Source: Ectocarpus siliculosus
Taxonomy: Eukaryota > Sar > Phaeophyceae > Ectocarpales > Ectocarpaceae
Direction: 5' to 3'
Length of the DNA stretch: 64,000 nt
Assembly: GCA_000310025.1 (NCBI GenBank)
Contig: FN649727.1
Location: 7,047,966-7,111,965, forward strand
The notes under the pieces were generated by a model. That model made no database searches. It was given only the letters and a program-made list of their open reading frames with translations, and was not told where the DNA came from. Below are positions 59,377 through 64,000 of the stretch, piece by piece. The position numbers were made by a program, and so were the translations under genes. Position 1 is the first letter of the stretch. Each line of letters starts with the position of its first letter.

Positions 59377-62300
59377 ACAGGCACCGGCGCCATTAGCAGC
59401 AGCGGCAGAGCTCGTTTTTCTCCCGCTCTCCAACAGAGCTGGCATGCCCCCCGCCGTGCCTCCCCCGTGCTGCTGCCGTTGGTGCAGCTGCTTGGAAGCC
59501 TGCTTCTGCCGTTGCTGGGTCGAGACTTGGCGTCTGGCCCGCAGCTCGGCAAGAAGAGCTGCCGCGGCGTCGCGCGAGTCTTGCGCCAGGCGGGCGCTGG
59601 CGGCTGCGCTCTTGGCAGCGAGGGAAGCAGCGGTCGTTTCCAGCTTTCGTCGTTGCTGAGAGACATCGGCCAAAGCTTTCATCACTCTACGGTGTACGGC
59701 GTGATTTGAGCACGTCATTCGGGCAGGGGCAGGGAAGGGGCGAGGAGCGGGTGTTTTTTCTCCGGCGAACGTTGGGCACGGCATAGTAACCGCGTTTCTC
59801 GTGCCAAAATAGCACCATGACAAAACATACGAGACACGGCTATGCCAGTAGGTACGCGAAACCACGCTTATAGGAAGGGGAGCGCTGCGGGTTTGCTAAC
59901 GCCAAGCACACAACGCAGTGCTAGTGAAGATGGGCCAACAGCCGGCATCACCTACGCAGCAGGCACCTACGCGCTGCAGCTTGCGACATCGCCACGTCCC
60001 GAGCACGCAACAGGAGGCAAACAAAGAACAAGTATTCCTGAAACACACCGCTTCGTGCGCAACCAACAGCACCACGACGTACCTCGGGATCTTGGTCTCC
60101 TGTAGCGCCCTCAACTCCTCCTCTGCCTCCCGGATTCTCGAGCCCCACGTTCCTGCCACCGTTACCGGTCGCTTGGCCCCGCGCGCGGTCGCGGCAGCGC
60201 CACCCGCAAGCGCCACCCGCAGGTCTGCCAACGCCGCCGTCGACACCGATGTCGACGGTACAGGCGCAGCCTGGGCTCCCCTCTTCTCTCCCCTTGATAC
60301 AACGCCGGCATTTGCATCGCCACCGCCACCGCCGCCGCCGCCACCACCAACCGCGGTCGAGAAAGCCACCAACGAGGCAACCGTGGCAGCGGTGGGAGCC
60401 TCCGCTGCTGTGGTCGATGAAGATGACTGCTGCTGCTGCTGCTGCTGCTTCCTCTGCTGCTGCTGCTGCTGTTGCTGGTGCAGCTGCTGCTTCCTCTGCT
60501 GCTGCTGCTGCTGCTGCTGTTGCTTCTTCTCCTGTCGCCGAACCTCTCGCTCCGCCTCGAAGCCGGCGACCACCGCCTCCGCCGGCAGGACAACTCCCAC
60601 GTAGCTCGCGTTCCTGGAAGGGTCGCACGCCCCCATGCTCGGTCCCCTCTCCAGAAGCTTGAAGTACTCCCCAGACAGGCGGTAGGGCCACGCGCGCATC
60701 GTCGGGTCCGGTTGGCCGGTCGGCCGCATCACCACCAGCCGTTTGCCGAAAGCTCTTAGCGGCGGCGGAATCCCTGCCGCAGCACCGCGGCGGACGGGCG
60801 ACACCGTGCGAGGAGGGGCTGGCGCCGGAGCTGCTTTCGTCGGCAGCGGCGCTGACGCCGGCGGAGGAGACGGCTGGCGCTTGGCCGGTGGGGCGGGAGA
60901 AGTCGAGCGCCGCACGGCCGCAACGTCGCCCACTGCTGTTGCCGTTGCCGTTTTCGCTCCGTTGGAAGCGGCGGCAGTGGTGGGCGCAGGATTCGGCAGG
61001 CGTTTGGCGGGTGGGGTGGGAGAAGGCGAGCGCCGCACGGCCGGAACGTCGCCCACTGCTGGTGCTGTTGCAGTTTTCGCTCCGTTGCCAGCGGCGGCAG
61101 TGGTGGGGGCAGGATTCGGCAAGCGCTTGGCCGGTGGGGCGGGAGAAGGCGAGCGCCGCACGGCCGGAACGTCGCCCACTGCTGTTGCTGTTGCCGTTTT
61201 CGCTCCGTTGGCAGCGGCGGCGGTGACGGTGGCAGAACTCGTGACCGTGGCCGCCGCTTTCGTCTTGCCTACCGCAGAGGCTGCGGGGGGTTTATCGGAG
61301 ACGGCCGCTTTTGTCTTGCTTACCGCAGCGGCTGCTGGGGGATTTTCCGCGACGGCGGGGGTGGGAGCTCCAGTCGATGCCGGCAACGACGGAGGCTTCG
61401 CCGCTACCTCCGCCGCCACCGCTGCTCCTGCTCCTGCTCCTGCCGCTGCCGCTGCCAGTTTGGCCTTCGCCGGCAACGACGGAGGCTTCGCCGCCACCGC
61501 TACCGCCCCCGCCGCCGCTGCTCCTGCCGCTGCCGGCTTGGCCTTCGCGGGAGCTTGCCCTTGACCACGAGATTTTCCTGACGCTGCCGCGCCCCCGACG
61601 CTGCTCCCTGACTTGGACTTTTTACTCGCTCCATCAGCAGCCGCCGCCTTCCGTGGCGCCCCCGACGCTGCTGTCTTCGTCGTGGCGGCTGCTCTCTTCG
61701 CTCCTACGCCCGTGGACTTCGACCCTGCCGGCTCCCCGCCGACTACCGCCGCCGACTCCCCGACAGCAGCAGCCCCCGCCGCGCGTGCCTTCGTCGCTGC
61801 CGCTGCGATCAGCCTCTCTCCCTCGAGCGCCTTGAGCGCCTTCTCCCTCGCCAGCATCACCCGGCTGGAAGAGGCAGCAGCGGCTGCTGCTGCTGGGGCC
61901 TTGGGCGGGGGCTCGCTGCTGCCGGTAGCGGCCACACCAGACTTTGCCGAACCAACCATCGCTTCCGCCGGAGCAGAAGATGAGGACCATTCCGAGACGG
62001 CCGGCGCCGATCGAGGAGGCGGGGGGGGAGGAGTGGGCGATGCTCGGGCGTGCTCCACCTGGATGCGCGGCGAGTTATTGAACTTTGACGTCTCCACCCC
62101 CAGCTCGGCGAGGCGGGCCACGGCCACCGCCTTGTCTTCGGAACATTCGAAGGTCATCAGCAGCAGGAAGTCTGCCAAAGGGCACGTAGAGGAGCGAAAA
62201 AAGGGGATCGGGCCCGCAGAGCATAAAACTAACAAGTAAAATAGAAGCACACAGGAGACTTCTGGAGGGAGGCATTGTGGCACATTTCCATCGGCTCCCG

Positions 62301-64000
62301 CCAACGGGATCTGGCAAAACTCTCAGGGCTTCCGTTGTGGTGGCTGACACTGCGTACAAAAGAGCGCAATATATGCACTTTGCGGCGGTGTTGGTGCAAA
62401 TTCAGTGCCGCCGTCATCGTCGGAGAGGGAAACGTGGGTCGCTGAACGAGCCCACGTCTCGAAAACACGGAAAGGCGAGCACCTGGTGCGAAAATGAGGC
62501 TTTCGGGGAAACGCATCCTTACGTGTGGACCCATCATCTCGACGCGTCGTTACACTGTTAATAGAGCAGAGGCTTATGGAGAGATTGGAGTAGGGTGTGC
62601 CCATAACAGAGGGAATAAACGAGGATATGCAACACGATGGACACGGTACTGCTGTTTTTTTTTTGTCTTGTGTTTTGGTTTTCAGGTCCAATACTTGGAG
62701 CGAATGGCAGCGGAAGAGCCAGGCCTGCGGTTGCAACATCAGCTCGACCAACCTATTTAATGTTTGTGCATTGGTCTATTTCGCCGTGCTCCCAAAAGCA
62801 ATACGATGTACGGTGCTTCGTAACGACGGTATCAACATGGCAACGGCAGAACCTGCTTGGGGGGCTTTGACATCTAGCACGTAGTGCCGTGCGCACAAGC
62901 TGCAATGCGTTACCAAAAAGCAGCAGCGCCAACAAATGAAAGCCAACTCACGAAGCTCACTTACGACTTCTCTGCGCAAAAAAACCCAACAACTTGAGTC
63001 TCACCACGACCGGCCTCGTTGTCGTCGCAGGACGCGCAGGTCGGCGTCTGGGCCGCCAGAGACTTGGCCAGCACCGACTTTACTTCCAGCGGCAAGCTGT
63101 AAGGCTCCCCCAGCTCGTGCCTGTCCACCCAAACCGCTCCGGGCAGCTTCGAAGCTCCCGCCAAGGCCTTGCGCGGCAACAACGCCGCGCCAACGAGGAC
63201 CAGAGCGTAGTTATACGGGGCCGACCGCCAGTTCCGAAGCGCCGACCGTTGCTTCTGTAGAGACGCCACGGCCGCCGCCTGCTGGTCAGCAGGAGGGTCA
63301 GCGGCGCTAGCCCCGCCATTTGAGCGAGTCTCGGGCAGAGGAGGGTCATCGGCGGCGGCAGAGATAGCGGGTGAGCTCCGGCGTGAGGAGCTGGGTTCGA
63401 GAGGAATGCTTGGGGCGGGATTGCTGTCGTGCGCTACCGCCGGCGCAGCGGCGGCAACGCCGGCGATGGGCCCGTCTACTTGTGGTGCTGGCGAGGCTGC
63501 CGGGGGCGGTGTTCCCCGCGGCGGCGGCGGCGGCTGCTGCGGGCCCGGACTCGCGGGAGCATCATCCACCGGCGCGCCCCCCCCCGCCCCCGTGTCCACC
63601 GTCGAGGATGCCCCCGTGGGCGGCTGCTCTCCGCCCGCTAACGGGGGTGCCACCTGTCGCCAAAGCGCCTCCGACGCCGCACGCCGTTCCTCAATGGTGG
63701 GGCCCTCGATGGTTGCCGAAACGAACTGCTGTGGCTGGGGTTGTGTCGCCTGATCCGGCACTCCAGGATCGCCAGCAGGGGCGCCTTGTGGTGGCGGTGG
63801 CGCTTCCGCAGCAGTGCTCGATTCCGCTGGCGCTTGGGCCCAGGAAATGGTTTGCCCCTGCGGACGAGGAGGATGGGGCGTTAGCTGCTGCTGTTGCTGC
63901 TGCTGGTTCCAAGGGCCGTCCGAGGGTAGGTGCTGCCCCCCGTTCACCAATATCATCTGCGGCGGTGGTAGCTCTACCGGTGGGTGTTGGTAGGACAGCG
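59299..64000 (-). CDS. Large Ala/Pro/Gln-rich protein with 41-residue repeats (5' end outside window)
   Basis: Three exons: 64000-63005 (open to the window end), 62171-60083 and 59686-59299 (stop). Phases agree (1 then 2). Together they encode more than 1,150 residues. Exon 1 is Pro/Gln/Ala-rich but ends in a more ordered part: NWRSAPYNYALVLVGAALLP, GAVWVDRHELGEPYSLPLEV and a C-x2-C pair. Exon 2 begins DFLLLMTFECSEDKAVAVAR and runs into Ala/Lys/Pro-rich disorder, three 41-residue repeats with RRSPSPxPPAKR cores, an ordered patch (MRPTGQPDPTMRAWPYRLSG; EYFKLLERGPSMGACDPSRN) and long Gln tracts. Exon 3 is a coiled coil followed by an Ala tract. The basic RSPSP modules and low complexity suggest a nuclear scaffold or regulator, but no family is recognised. 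Confidence 0.65.
60429..60531 (+). repeat. CTG/TGC triplet runs encoding poly-Gln
   Basis: Three CTG-rich blocks separated by short CTTCCTCTGC spacers. On the minus strand they read CAG in frame and give Gln tracts broken by RK. Confidence 0.9.
60881..61249 (-). repeat. Triplicated 123-bp in-frame coding repeat
   Basis: Three copies with exact 123-bp spacing (common site TTGG at 60881, 61004 and 61127). Each encodes an NGAKTATA..VGDV.AVRRS, PSPxPPAKR, then NPAPTTAAA-like unit of 41 residues. Copies differ by scattered substitutions only, and none breaks the frame. Confidence 0.93.

Noticed and set aside
60743-61564. 273-codon plus-strand Ala/Gly-rich frame
   Set aside because: Antisense shadow of the repeat-rich minus-strand exon, whose splice phases and flanking exons support the minus strand.

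Overview
The window is a nuclear contig from a eukaryote with many introns. Long spliceosomal introns (about 130 bp to several hundred bp), GC- and homopolymer-rich low-complexity coding sequence, a decayed LINE and sparse genes point to a stramenopile, most likely a brown alga of the Ectocarpus type. That placement is inference, because there is no rRNA or organelle marker here. Two 100-N scaffold gaps (24724-24823 and 35297-35396) each sit beside a G or C homopolymer run.

Layout from left to right. (1) 43-596, minus: two exons of a DHH-type phosphoesterase-like domain, cut by the window start. (2) 2751-5515, plus: a WW plus RING-finger protein. (3) 9331-5891, minus: an unrecognised multi-exon protein that converges on it. 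(4) 12656-13020, plus: a protein-kinase core fragment. (5) 15180-17350, minus: a 5'-truncated, frameshifted LINE reverse transcriptase, next to an orphan 273-codon plus-strand ORF. (6) 24301-20788, minus: an unrecognised protein whose 5' side runs into a corrupted gap region. (7) A divergent pair: a small stand-alone inhibitor-I9 (subtilisin propeptide-like) protein at 28383-27244, minus, and a clear SARAF/TMEM66 homologue at 28869-33145, plus. (8) 37604-36609, minus: a three-exon small membrane protein. (9) 40567-38798, minus: an intronless, low-complexity, probably tail-anchored protein. (10) 53088-42505, minus: a large kinesin of at least 18 exons, motor domain first and coiled coil/tail after. 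(11) 54425-56063, plus: an LYR-motif protein of LYRM7/MZM1 type, the mitochondrial complex III assembly factor family. (12) 64000-59299, minus: a large Ala/Pro/Gln-rich protein with internal 41-residue repeats, cut by the window end.

Exon models were built by hand from reading-frame continuity, splice-site sequence, intron phase and family conservation. Where phases of neighbouring exons agree I say so; 5' exons are often unresolved. Three introns appear to use GC-AG instead of GT-AG splice sites. The genes do not form one pathway. Themes are calcium entry control (SARAF), microtubule transport (kinesin), respiratory-chain assembly (LYRM7) and probable ubiquitination (RING). I found no convincing novel multi-gene system. 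The most notable items are the GC-AG introns, the phantom duplicated sequence at the first gap, the SARAF homologue with its divergent I9 partner, and several young tandem duplications.
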